NCBI GenBank assembly: GCA_000708835.1
Contig: DF237333.1
Span: 26,001 to 90,000 of the forward strand
Source of the DNA: Klebsormidium nitens
Taxonomy: Eukaryota > Streptophyta > Klebsormidiophyceae > Klebsormidiales > Klebsormidiaceae
Direction of reading: 5' to 3'
DNA: 64,000 nucleotides
Numbering within the stretch: the first letter of the stretch is position 1; the number at the start of each line of letters is the position of its first letter. Below the pieces are notes generated by a model. It was given only the letters and a program-made list of their open reading frames with translations, was not told the origin of the DNA and ran no database searches. Position numbers and translations under genes: made by a program. Shown here piece after piece: positions 47,456 to 57,700 of the stretch.

Positions 47456-47851
47456 TCAAACCAAAAAAGTCAAGGAAGCAGCGATTCTTGTCGAGGATGG
47501 CGTCTTCAGAGCCGGAATGAACGGGCTCACGTCTTTCCAGTAGCGCTGTACTACTGAACTTGCGCGGATTGCTTGTGATGTGATGGTGAAAAAGTAAACA
47601 GTTTTGAGGTTCAATTGCCCAACTCCCGCCACACAAACCCAGGCCCAGGTGTACGCATACCTTACAAACGCGCGTACGGTAAGAGGCAGGTGCGCAATCG
47701 TTGGTATGCGGATTGAAGTTGTTATTGTGGTCTCGTCCGTAGTGAATGAGTAATCAAAGCCTTGTCTAACGCCTGGAGGGAGTGTAGATAGAGTAGAGCT
47801 TACATTAGTTGATAGATGATTGCTGGTAACTTTGACCATTTCGTTCTTCAA
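47456..47851 (-). CDS. Open frame with one hydrophobic segment, uncertain gene
   Basis: The frame has 131 codons and overlaps the left arm of the inverted repeat at its start, so the first 7 codons are repeat-derived. The middle contains IRIPTIAHLPLTVRAFVRY followed by a Trp/Val/Ala-rich hydrophobic stretch, compatible with a beta-strand then a membrane segment. A distant likeness to the C-terminal membrane region of ciliary TMEM231-type proteins came to mind, but I cannot support it. It may be chance or one exon of a spliced gene. Confidence 0.2.
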   Translation of the reverse strand: MKNEMVKVTSNHLSTNVSSTLSTLPPGVRQGFDYSFTTDETTITTSIRIPTIAHLPLTVRAFVRYAYTWAWVCVAGVGQLNLKTVYFFTITSQAIRASSVVQRYWKDVSPFIPALKTPSSTRIAASLTFLV

Positions 47852-47936
47852 TCATTGAATTAGAAGTAGGCTAGATCCGTCATTTGCTGCAATTAGCCTA
47901 CTTCTAATTCAATGATTGAAGAACGAAATGGTCAAA
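47831..47936. repeat. Perfect 43-bp inverted repeat (long hairpin, 20-nt loop)
   Basis: The left arm 47831-47873 is the exact reverse complement of the right arm 47894-47936. The loop is 47874-47893. Pairing continues outward imperfectly: the next 16 bp match at about 13 positions, and further blocks (AGAGC, TAGTTGA) align with small bulges, giving a stem of perhaps 80-90 bp. It is AT-rich compared with the exons. It could be a miniature inverted-repeat element or a hairpin-RNA locus. Confidence 0.92.
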
Positions 47937-49582
47937 ACTACCAGCGATCATGTCTCTCAACTAGCTCTCCCACCAGGGTTGTCTTCAGGTTTACCGCTTT
48001 AAAGCCCGTAGGTGAGACAGCTACACGTACTTCACCACTTCGAGGTCACGAATTGAGGATGTAGTTATCTGGCTTTATATAAATATGGATAATCAAGAGC
48101 CTACTCCACCAAGTTTTCGCTTGCCTACTGCTCGATCGCTGGGCATGTGATTTGTATTAATAAGAGGTCGAATCCGTTTAGGGCGCAGCAGGCGGCATGC
48201 AGCCCGGGGACTAGCCCTTTGACCTGAATCGTGCATGATGTATACTAAGCATGTTGCACTGTCTTCTTGAAGTCTTTTTGTGTGTGCGCTCGACGATGAA
48301 ACTACGTGGCCACATGAGCGGACATGTGTGGATCGACATTGACTATCAAACTGTAGCTTTAGATGATTCAAGCTGCTCGCGGCATGCGCACCGCTGGGGT
48401 CATGCGGTATGCCCGTGAACAGAGTACATGACAGCTTATACGGGCACAATGTAATGATGCAGACCCATATTTCGATTGGTCCTGGGCTTTGAAGCACTAA
48501 GCGGTACAAGACGCGGCCACGGCCTCAAATCAAGTATCGCAACGGTCGCTGTCATGTGACTGATTTGAGCTAACGCGAATTGCAAATATGTTTGCTTTAC
48601 AAATTAATGACGTACGGTTCCGCATGATCTCATGATATTTACATACGTACCGTACGTGATTTGTAAGTGGCATGTAATTGTCGCATGCATGTTATTGAAC
48701 TTCATGCATCCGATGATACACTTGGCTGAGGATAAACGCAAGCACTCTCACTACCTGCGGTCCCAATGATGCCAAGAACGTTCATGATTGGTTACCGGCT
48801 TAACCCAGTTTACGAACGGTTTTGATCTATGTTAGTCACCCACTAGCTAAATTCGAATCCAGAGGCTGAGTATATCTGTGCAGACAACTGGAGCCAGCTA
48901 CATCATTTGCGAGGGCCGCTGCACTCTCACCGCACTTCCATGCCAACGCCGACTACCTATGCACTCGCCTTTGACCGCACACTTGTCTGTTTAACCCCTG
49001 CACTGATACTGAAAAGAGAATCATACCAGTCCCTTGCAACGGAACTTCAACGCAAACTGGTTTGCAAGGTTGGGTGCATGACAGTAGGTTTGTGAAGTCT
49101 CAGTTTCGTACGCTACTTCGTAATTACTGGGCCGTCGAAACAATGTCAGGCTAGGGACCAGGGAAGCGCATGGCACAGCGACCTGGGGGTGGAACCTCAG
49201 CTCTTCTTTCAAGTTCATGTTGAAGCTTAAATTAACGAAGCAACGAGGTGTCATGAAGGTCTACCTCAAAGTCTGCCGCGCCAATGAACACGGCTCCACA
49301 TTGTCTGCTCTCAAATCCCGTCAGCGCAATTGTCGCTCAGATAATTAAAGAAGAGTCGAAGCACCTATTTTTAACTCAACATCGAGACTTGTGTCGATAG
49401 ACACAAGAGAAACGAGCTCATGTCGTCTGTACATTCCGACAATCCGCGCTCTCCACTTTCACCCCCCTTTCACCTTTCAATCCAACGGACGCCCAGCTTG
49501 CTTCACCAGAAGATTCCACAGACGTCAGCAAACTTCACAGGCGCCAATATCGTATTCATTCCGCTCCAACGTCCTTTCAGAC
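47937..49582. other. Intergenic; nothing recognised
   Basis: The outer right flank of the hairpin runs to about 48000. A 9-bp inverted pair (ACGTACGGT at 48610, ACCGTACGT at 48649) is present. Short open frames show no domain. This region probably includes the 3' flank of the beta-helix gene. Confidence 0.5.
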
Positions 49583-52150
49583 TCAGCGGACTTCGTTTGC
49601 GCCGACATCGTACAACCCTCCCTGCGGAGTTTGTCCCCCAAAGAAATCCGTTCCAGGGGGTCCCGGGCTGATGCCCAGTGATCTCAGATCTACCCCGGCG
49701 TCAATCACCGGGGACCCCCCCTGCAGCCGCCACCCCCCCAGTTTCTCCTCCAAGGAATCAATCTCTCCGATCCCAACCACTTCTGAGCTGTACGCGCCCG
49801 ACTGAAACAGGGGATCGCCGACTTTCCCGGTCGGTTTACCGTGGAAGGACTCCCACCCCGTAACGCCCCGCCACGCGGCCACCGAGGCGTGATTCCTCCC
49901 GCCTTCCTGGAACCGGGGCGTTCCGCCAACCGTCCAGAAGGCGTTTCCGGCAGCATTAACCGTATTCGCTGGCGACCCCAACCAGGCCTCCACCACCGGA
50001 AGGTCGCCCTTGACCACCACCAGGTTGTTATACACCCCCCAATTCTTCAAGTACGAGAGAAGGTAGATTTGCCCCAGGGGCTTCGCAAGCCGGCTGACGT
50101 CAGCAAAGATGGTGTTCCCGTAGGCGGCGCTGTCCGCCAGGGGCCACGTGGCGCTCTCTCCGTAGCCCCCCACCCCGAGCCCGTTGTTCACCGACACGCA
50201 GTAACGGATGACGTTGCCCCGGAACTGGACGCCTGCCCCGGCGTATGACGTCATCTGGAACCCCGCGCCCCAATTGTCGTGGGCGTAGCAGTACTCGATG
50301 ACGCAATTAGTCGAGCCGCCGTCGATCAGGAAGCCGGCTGCGTCACGTGCCGCTGTCGTGGTGCGGTACGCCTCACAGTGACGGATCGTCACGCCGTCTG
50401 CTTCCTGTGTGACGGGAAAACGAAGAGCACTTTCGAACTTTTGTACAGATCTACCTAGCAATTAGCATTCAAAAATCTGATTGATGCCGCGGTCGTGGTG
50501 CGGTGCGCCTGGCAGTGACGGAACGTCACGCCGTCTGCTTCCTGTGTCAGGGAGATGCAGCGAGCACTTTCTGACTCCTTGCTAGATGAATTGCCAAAGC
50601 TTGTCTCCTGGACACCGGTAGACTGCACAACGGATACGACGGAGATCGAACGCAATATGGAACGGGTGACGTTGAAGGGGACGGATCATCGCAAGGCCGG
50701 GGGGGCACGACTTTACAGGGAGACAAAGGGGCGCGGTTGCTTCGACTTTACATATGGAGCAGAAGTGTTGCAGTTCCTCTAAAGAATGCCGCGATCCCGG
50801 GCCTGCGCAATATTCCTTGCACTGCATGGCATGGAAAAGGGTTGCCGCAAGCGTGAGGGGAAGCGATCTTAAAGTGCCGGCTTCAGAACGTCTTTGAAAG
50901 TTTTCGAAAGATGCAATCCGAATGATACGTGCCAAGACGGTAAAGATACCGAGAACGTGATATGTCCATTTGTTCAGCCTGTAAGCATCGAAGCAAAGAC
51001 AACAGGTGTCTACTCTATGGTCAGCGTGACGTTGGATCGAATTAGCCAAAAAACTTAGTCAGAGAAAGGCAGCGGCCGACTGAATAAGATGGAGCAGTCG
51101 AACTCAACTTCAAGGGCCATAAAGCTGGTACAAGGGTCAAATCTCTCAACAATACCACAGAATTCCTATTGCATCGAGCGAAGGATGCAACGGAAAGGTA
51201 AGGCGTTGGTTCCTACGGACTTCCATCAAGAGCCCAGATGTACCTTAACGTACATTGCTTACCGAGATTTACGTCCAATGAACATCCTTCACTAAGAGCT
51301 CGTGTTTAGGAGCTCATAGTCAAGAGCTCGTAGTGAAGCGCCCAGAGTCAAAAGCCCAAGATTCACGACCCATTGGTAAGTTTCCGGACTCAAGAGCCAT
51401 ATTCGGGACTCCCTGCATAGGGGTCCCATGATCAAAGAACGTTCAAAGGTTTTGGGCAACTTGCCTGCACAGCGAAGGCCTGGGGGTGGGAGCTGCTTCC
51501 GCCATTATCGTGCGCAACGCTCCGCTCCACTGTCGCAGCTGCCACGTGGAACAGATAGAACCCGTACCCGCGTTCGCCCGCGTGATTAAAGGCCTCGCAA
51601 TGGCTCACGTAAACGTCAGCCAAGTCGCCCCGGTTGATTCCTCCAAGGAACACTCCTGTGTTTGCGTTGTCGTGCAGAGTGCACCAAGTGACTCGCACGT
51701 CTCGGAAGCTGTTAACCGAGCTCTGAACGTTTATCCCGACCGCAAACCCGGAAACCTCTAGCTCACTGACGTATAAATGCTGGAGCCCCGGGGAGTCGGC
51801 ATACGCAATGAGCCCGTCGGCCGCGGCTGTCCCCACGCCAGACAAAACCAGGTTACGGATCTCGAGATACGCAGAGTTGTAAACGAAGATGCCAGGTGTG
51901 TTACCGTCTGGCGCGCGAAGGATCGCTCGCCCGCTACCATACGAGCCAACAACGACGGGATTGGCGGCAGTTCCGACCAGGTTCCGGAGGGTTAGTCCAC
52001 CGGTGAAGGTTTTGCCGCCCTCAAAGAGGAGGCGGTCTCCGGGGTTAAGCTTACCCTGGTTTGCTCGGGAGATGGTTTGCCAGGGGCTGGCGGGCCAAAG
52101 GCCGTCGGAGGCGTCATTCTCGCTGTCGCTGACATAGTACGTGGCAGGGC
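49583..52150 (-). CDS. Right-handed parallel beta-helix (pectin-lyase-fold) protein, 5' exon not identified
   Basis: Two exons are clear: 51465-52150 and 49583-50404 (TGA/TAA-type stop at 49583-49585), together about 502 residues. The first starts mid-codon, so an upstream exon, probably with a signal peptide, is missing from the model. The N-terminal ATYYVSDSENDASD and PWQTISRANQ segments are typical of secreted or surface beta-helix proteins. They are followed by PbH1-like rungs (LEIRNLVLSGVG, VTWCTLHDNANTGVFLGG, VIEYCYAHDNWGAGFQM) and the GGSPVIDAG and VGANE motifs seen at the end of many bacterial members. The joining donor is GC (CAG, then GCAAGT), giving AFAVQ-EADGV in phase 0. Likely role is polysaccharide binding or cleavage at the wall or matrix; no catalytic residues could be assigned. 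The family is common in bacteria, so ancient transfer is possible. Confidence 0.82.
50345..50560 (-). repeat. Duplicated 5' edge of the second beta-helix exon
   Basis: The true exon starts at 50404 with codons EADGVTIRHCEAYRTTTAA after acceptor ACACAG. A copy in the intron starts at 50541 with the same acceptor and codons EADGVTFRHCQAHRTTTAA, then diverges after about 60 bp. The spacing is 137 bp. Homology also covers the intron just upstream (a GAGCACTTTC run on the plus strand). Confidence 0.88.
51297..51370. repeat. Degenerate 14-bp tandem repeat in the beta-helix intron
   Basis: Successive 14-mers such as AGCTCGTGTTTAGG, AGCTCATAGTCAAG and AGCTCGTAGTGAAG, then more diverged units, lie in the intron about 100 bp from the GC donor. 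Confidence 0.7.
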
Positions 52151-54635
52151 CTGCACGATGAGGAAAGAGCGATCGGCAAATTTTAGTTGGAGAAAGTGTG
52201 GGCGAACTTTCACGCAGTCACGGAAGGGTTCGTTCATGTGAGGACACTTTCATTGACAATATCACGACAATCTACAGGACGCTTTTGACAGTCTGGGATT
52301 TGTGCAAGATGACAGCAGAATATCGTAACTTAGCAATCAAATTGTGAATCGGGTCCTGGCGTAGTCAGAGGTTAGAAAGTTCTCGAGATCAGAGACTTGT
52401 CATGATTAAAGAAATAACCAAAGTCGATTTTCATTGTCCCTGGCCAAAAGAGACAAACCAGGATGTACAGGGACAGAGCCGAATCAGTGAGAGATCGAGT
52501 TTTCCAAGTCAAACAACAAGCTATCAGACCGTCAATAGTGGCAGCTGCTCGCTTCCGTTTTTGGGTGAGTGGCTTTTAGCTGAGCGGGGGCCTCGCTTTC
52601 AATTGCACCCTACCACGGAGCCGATACATTGGATGCAAAGACAATTACGCGACTCATCTAAAGCAGATCTCTCGGCAAACTGAGTGGTTCAAGCCTGAAC
52701 GTAACACTGAGTATGCATTGAGTAGGTTGTTTCTTTGAATTGGGCCCTTGCTGTCTGGTGTTACAAATCTGTTGCGTCCAGATTGGGTGTCCTCAATCTG
52801 GACGCAACTTCTGGTCATTCGGCGAAAGCTGATGCATTCTCACCTGTGCTCTGCTCCAGTGTGATGTTGCCAATAGAAGAGGTTAGCTTGGCTGATGGTA
52901 AAAGGTCTAGGCCCTTGATTTTGCCAAGAACTACCTTCCCTAGACCCAAAGGTATGGAGGTGACTTGATACCTTCTTGGAGTCTGCGCAAAAGAAATGGA
53001 AGGACTGGTCAAGCAGTCAAGTTGAACAGCCTTGTTTATTGTCTTAGGTCAGGTACTGAGTGCGTGCTTTATAACGCCCCAGCAGAAGAGACACTAGACT
53101 CTTCTAGTGGCTCTATACCAACTTGGAAGGAGCATTTCCACAGAAACCTAACCCAATGGGGCCTCAAGCAGTCGGTTTTTGCTGCAGTCAAAATCTCAGA
53201 GGGAAGAGGCGCCTGCAATGGCCCAGTGAGCTTAACGTCTCGATCCAAAGTTTGATGAGCAGCTACTGCATGAAAAATACTATGGGGCTGAGGGGTTTGG
53301 CTTTCACAATGAGTTCGGATATAGGCTGGCCTCTTCTTCCAATCACAAGAGCTCCTCATAGCTTGCGCAACCTGTTAGGCAATGAATGAGCTGGAGCAGC
53401 CTGCAACCACTTTTTGCCTTTTTAATCAGACATGATCGCGTCGATGAAAACTACCAGTTCAAACGTCAGTCACCGCAAAGACACCAGGTATTGAGCGAGG
53501 CTTACTTGCAGGTCCCCTCAGATGCCACCATCGCTAATGCTCTCAGCAGTGGCAGAAACTGCAGCTAATGCAATAGTCGTCACAATGACCAACAGGGACA
53601 GCCGATGAATCAGTGCCACCATGATTGCACCTGCGCTTTAGTTATACATTACTGCTTCTGCAATGAAACCCGTTGGCAGCAAGAGGCCCTTGTCGTCAGA
53701 TCGATGCAGCGCTCCCGCTGGTTAGTAGAGGCACGTCTGGCTTCTGACCTGATCAGTTGGAAATGCCTGTTCGAAAGAGTGTGCTTTGAGCCCTCGACCG
53801 ACTTTGCCAGTTTCCAGGACCCTAGCACTGCAGCTGTACGTAAGAAAAGAGCAAGCTAGCTTTTCGAAGAGAGCACCTCAACTCCGTCGTTTTTGTTTAA
53901 GAGCAAGAGAGAGATGATTGGACCAGTGTGCACCAGATCACACGTTCATATTATCTACTGATCAGTCTTTTGCGTACGACGTCTACCTGTAGTCCGCGCA
54001 TAGTAGAGGTCACTATCAGACGAAGCCCTGTTCTGAAAGGGCGTACTTCCTGACTCTTTGCAGAGAGTCATGAGAGTTCTGAGTAGATTGGTCGAGCAGC
54101 TCTTCATTCAGAGCCAAATGCTGACCGACTGCTTCGGATCAGAGCTTGTACCATTTTGCGACGATGTTAATCCCTTCTCCAATAGTAACAGCCCGTGCAC
54201 TACCTATCAGAGGCATGGGGCTACGGTGGGGCAATTGTACATGCATCCATTCCTAAGCATTCTATCTGATTGACTCATAAGAACCATCATGAGTGCACAT
54301 GCACATTGAAAGAATGTAGCCGGTTTTGCTTTCCCGAGGTCTTCGGTCCGGGAGCTGGGCTCCGGATCTCACATCATGTTGCTGGCACTAGTGCTGCGCC
54401 GTCCGCGTCTCGTCGCCATCTTGATTGAGCTGAAGACTGTTCAAAGTTTCAAGAGCGCACTGAGATGTACCTACTGCAGTGCGACAGTGTATAATGTACC
54501 TGTGCCATGTGGGTCTATTTTGGTGATGTTTACCTACTTACTTCTAGGTGTGTCCCCCGCAGTGATTATGCCGTGATATGCGCAGAAGAGCTGAGAGGGA
54601 CGCGGCCGGACGCGGCCGGGGCAGGCGGCGGCCCA
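52151..54635. other. Upstream region of the divergent beta-helix and WD40 genes
   Basis: The missing first exon and promoter of the minus-strand beta-helix gene should lie in the lower part; no convincing signal-peptide exon was found. The upper part leads to the WD40 gene. It contains a perfect hairpin at 52771-52808. Short open frames have no recognised domains. Confidence 0.45.
52771..52808. repeat. Perfect 15-bp inverted repeat with 8-nt loop
   Basis: GTTGCGTCCAGATTG at 52771-52785 is the exact reverse complement of 52794-52808. The loop is GGTGTCCT. It could form a stable stem-loop in RNA or be the remnant of a small inverted-repeat element. Confidence 0.9.
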
Positions 54636-54692
54636 ATGGCCGCGGCCGCCAACCTGTCTAGCCGCTCGCGCTCGCGCGGGGGTCATGCATAA
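54636..54692 (+). promoter_or_regulatory. Possible upstream open reading frame in a GC-rich block before the WD40 gene
   Basis: An 18-codon frame (MAAAANLSSRSRSRGGHA then TAA) ends about 108 bp before the WD40 ATG. It sits in a sharply GC-rich block (54598-54682) with a direct repeat GACGCGGCCG twice in tandem and a NotI-type GCGGCCGC. If the transcript starts upstream, the frame could reduce translation of the main gene. The transcript start is unknown. Confidence 0.3.
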
Positions 54693-54799
54693 CTCTATCC
54701 TACAGCTACAGAAACTGAGCTGTTATAATAGTTGGCGGCACCACTTTCGGCGTTTTGAAGCGCTTCCTCCTGCCCCTCGTTCAAGTTTCAATACGCATC

Positions 54800-57700
54800 A
54801 TGCCGGGGGTGGTGCAGATCCCCGTCGAGCCCCAGGTGGGGCGCAATGCCATCCGCATTGAGCTTGACGCTTCCGAGCTGGGAGAGACTTTGCGGCTGCT
54901 GACCCTGGCCGTGAAGGCATTTGAGGACCAGGCGGGAGCGCCTGTGACTGCAGAGGTAAGGATTTTCCTGGAAAAGAAGTCTTGGCCTCGGGCATTGAGT
55001 TGTACAACAGTTGTATGGATTGCGATTGCTGAATGTTCTCTGGTGGCATTGAGGCTTACTAACAATGTAACATTTCAGACGGCATTGAATTGGTGGTGTT
55101 TTATGCGCAATTGCTTTCAAGTTACACGTTTTTCCCAAAGTCGTGAACGAAACTTTTTCAACTGTCATTTAGAGCTAGGAAATGGTCTCTAAACTGCTCT
55201 GTACTCCATTTTTGTTCTATCCGGCAACAGACCATAGAAACACATTGCAATGCTCTGAGAAGGGGAGTGTATGCCTTTTTGGGGTTAAAGTACGCATGGG
55301 TTGAGACATGATCTACAGGAGAAAGTTGGAGCAGAAGGAACAAAGCTTCCGGAGTCAGCAAACAGCGAGAAGTCTTAAACCTTGCGTTTTGAAGTCAGAA
55401 GTCTGCTTTCCTTCCTGAAGTGGGATGGTGGTGTTCCCACCTCGCTGCATGGTGTATCATTCAAGGAAAACATTATATCAAGAATAATTTCGTAATATCA
55501 ACCACTGCTACTCTTCATTTAAAGATCAATGCCTTGATAGGTAATCTACAGAGGACAGACCTGATATTCAGTAACCACGTCGTTGCACTTTGGAGACTTG
55601 CTGTTACAGTAGCGTATGCCTGCACCACCACGTTCTGAGCACGGACTCAAGGGTCATTTTGATCTGCTAGAGTAGCTGTTAGCAACTGACACATCACTTG
55701 CTTCGTTTGATCAAGTTGACATACTTCAAGGAGCTGTTTAGCCCTATTGTTCGACTCCACTCATTGCTGAAGCTAGGTTCTCCCTTTCGCGCAGCCGCAG
55801 CCTGCTCCTCAGGCCATCCCATTCTTGACCCAGATCCCCGTCAGCAGGCTCGCCTCTCCCGCCCAGCGTGCTCCCACCCCCCCTGCTAACCACCAGCCAG
55901 CACCCCCTTCCCAGAGCTTCACTGCACAACCAATTCAGAGCTTTGCTGCGCCGCCGCAGTCCGTCGCTCCACCTCCAATCTCATACTCCCAGCCAGAGAG
56001 CTCAGAGGCCTCCTCATTCAGCTTTCCGGCCGTAGTTTCCCCTCATGCTCAAGGCCACTCCTTCCCGCCTGCCAACCAGCAATTTCAAAAGCCAGCAGAG
56101 CCAGCCCCAGCGGCCTTGAATGGAGTCGTCAGTGGGGCCGTCAAGCAGATCCCGCCGCAGGTATCCTGTCTTCCGTTTTTTGTGTTGAGCTTATAAGTGA
56201 TCCATATTCTTCCAGTCTCTGAAGCCGTGCATCAGACACTGGTCAGCTTCTTGGACTACATGAGCTTGCTCCTCAAAGCCAGGTTCGTCCATGCAGTTGA
56301 TGAAAAGTATTTAATACACCGGAAGGCATTGAACAGCTCATGCACTCAAACATGCACCACAGAAATGTACCTGTATGCTTGCATTTGCTTACGATTTAGA
56401 TGGCCATACCACTCCAAAGTGCTCGGCACCTTTCCGTGCCTCTGATCAACAAGCTGCAGCTAAGGAAAGCCTCTCCCTCTGTTCTCTCCCACCCTGCACA
56501 CCCAGTTTTCAGGTTTTAAATCCTTTATTCTACCACCTCATCGCATCCTTCATTACAGGCCTCTCCCTGGAAGCGCTGCTGGGTGACTGCGGCCGAGGAG
56601 CACAACCGCCACCCCGTGACTGCCATGCTGTACTCGTCGTCCTACCAGGGCCTGGCTGACGGGGACGGCCACGCCGGCTGGCTGGTCAGCGCATCCAACC
56701 GCCTGCTGAACCTGTGGGAGTGCAACGCAGGGGGCGGGGTCGCAGGGGAGCCGTCGCTACAGGTGGGGTGGAGAACCGATTTGAAGCCAGATACAGTATT
56801 AGCCGCGTGTTTTGTTCCGTTTTCTGGCTGAAAGGCTGGCCAAGAGGAAGCCCTTTCGGGCGATCGGTATTGACAGCTGATGAGGTACAGTCAATCGGCT
56901 CAGGGATAGCGTGATACCTCTGGTTTGGAACGTCTTCTCTTGCCTCCTACAATGCTTCTTTCTCTTACCAGACCATATCGAAGGTACGTGTGTTGGTAGA
57001 AGACCCCTTGAAACCGTCGTTGTCTTCTGCTTAAAACATCTGATCAAGCAACCTAGCAACCCGCACAGGAAAACGCTGAGAAAGGACGTTCTTCATCTCC
57101 CCCAGGTGATGCACAGCCAAGCGACGGACTACCAGGTTTTGGGCCTCGACCGCGACCCGCAGCACCAGTTGCTCGTGAGCGCCGCGCAGCACCACCAGGG
57201 GAGCCTCTGCGTCACGCTGCACTCGCTCTCAGGGGACAACTTCTTCGCCTACAAGGTGCGGTTATCTGTTTTCTATCTGCTTCGTCAAAGTTGCTGACAT
57301 TTGATTTCGGGTCTGACGACTGCTTACAGTAACCCGGAAGCACCTGCTGCTGTTCTGCTGTCGGCACGATCTCGTTTTGACGAACGAGGGGTTGTGAATT
57401 CACTCAGTGGTGTTGTCGGGCTGCTGGTCTTGAAAACTAAGGTCCGGGTTCAAGAAAAAGATATGGTGAGGTTTGGCTGACGCCGGCGATGTTGAGTTGT
57501 TCCCGGGTACTTTACGGAAGCTTTGACGTTGATGAAGATGAGTTGGACGATGAGCCAACATCGTCCTGATGCCAACGCTTCTAAGGTGCCTCACGACTTC
57601 CTGTAGCCTGGGATGCATTGAATTAAGAACCGATCAACTTTGATCCCGCCCTATCTCGATCACGCCTTCGTCGGATCTGCAAGTGGCAAACATTATTACC

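Noticed and set aside
51992-52237. 81-codon open frame overlapping the first beta-helix exon in another frame
   Set aside because: The overlapping frame beginning after the acceptor at 52151 carries the conserved beta-helix N-terminal motifs and joins the next exon in phase.
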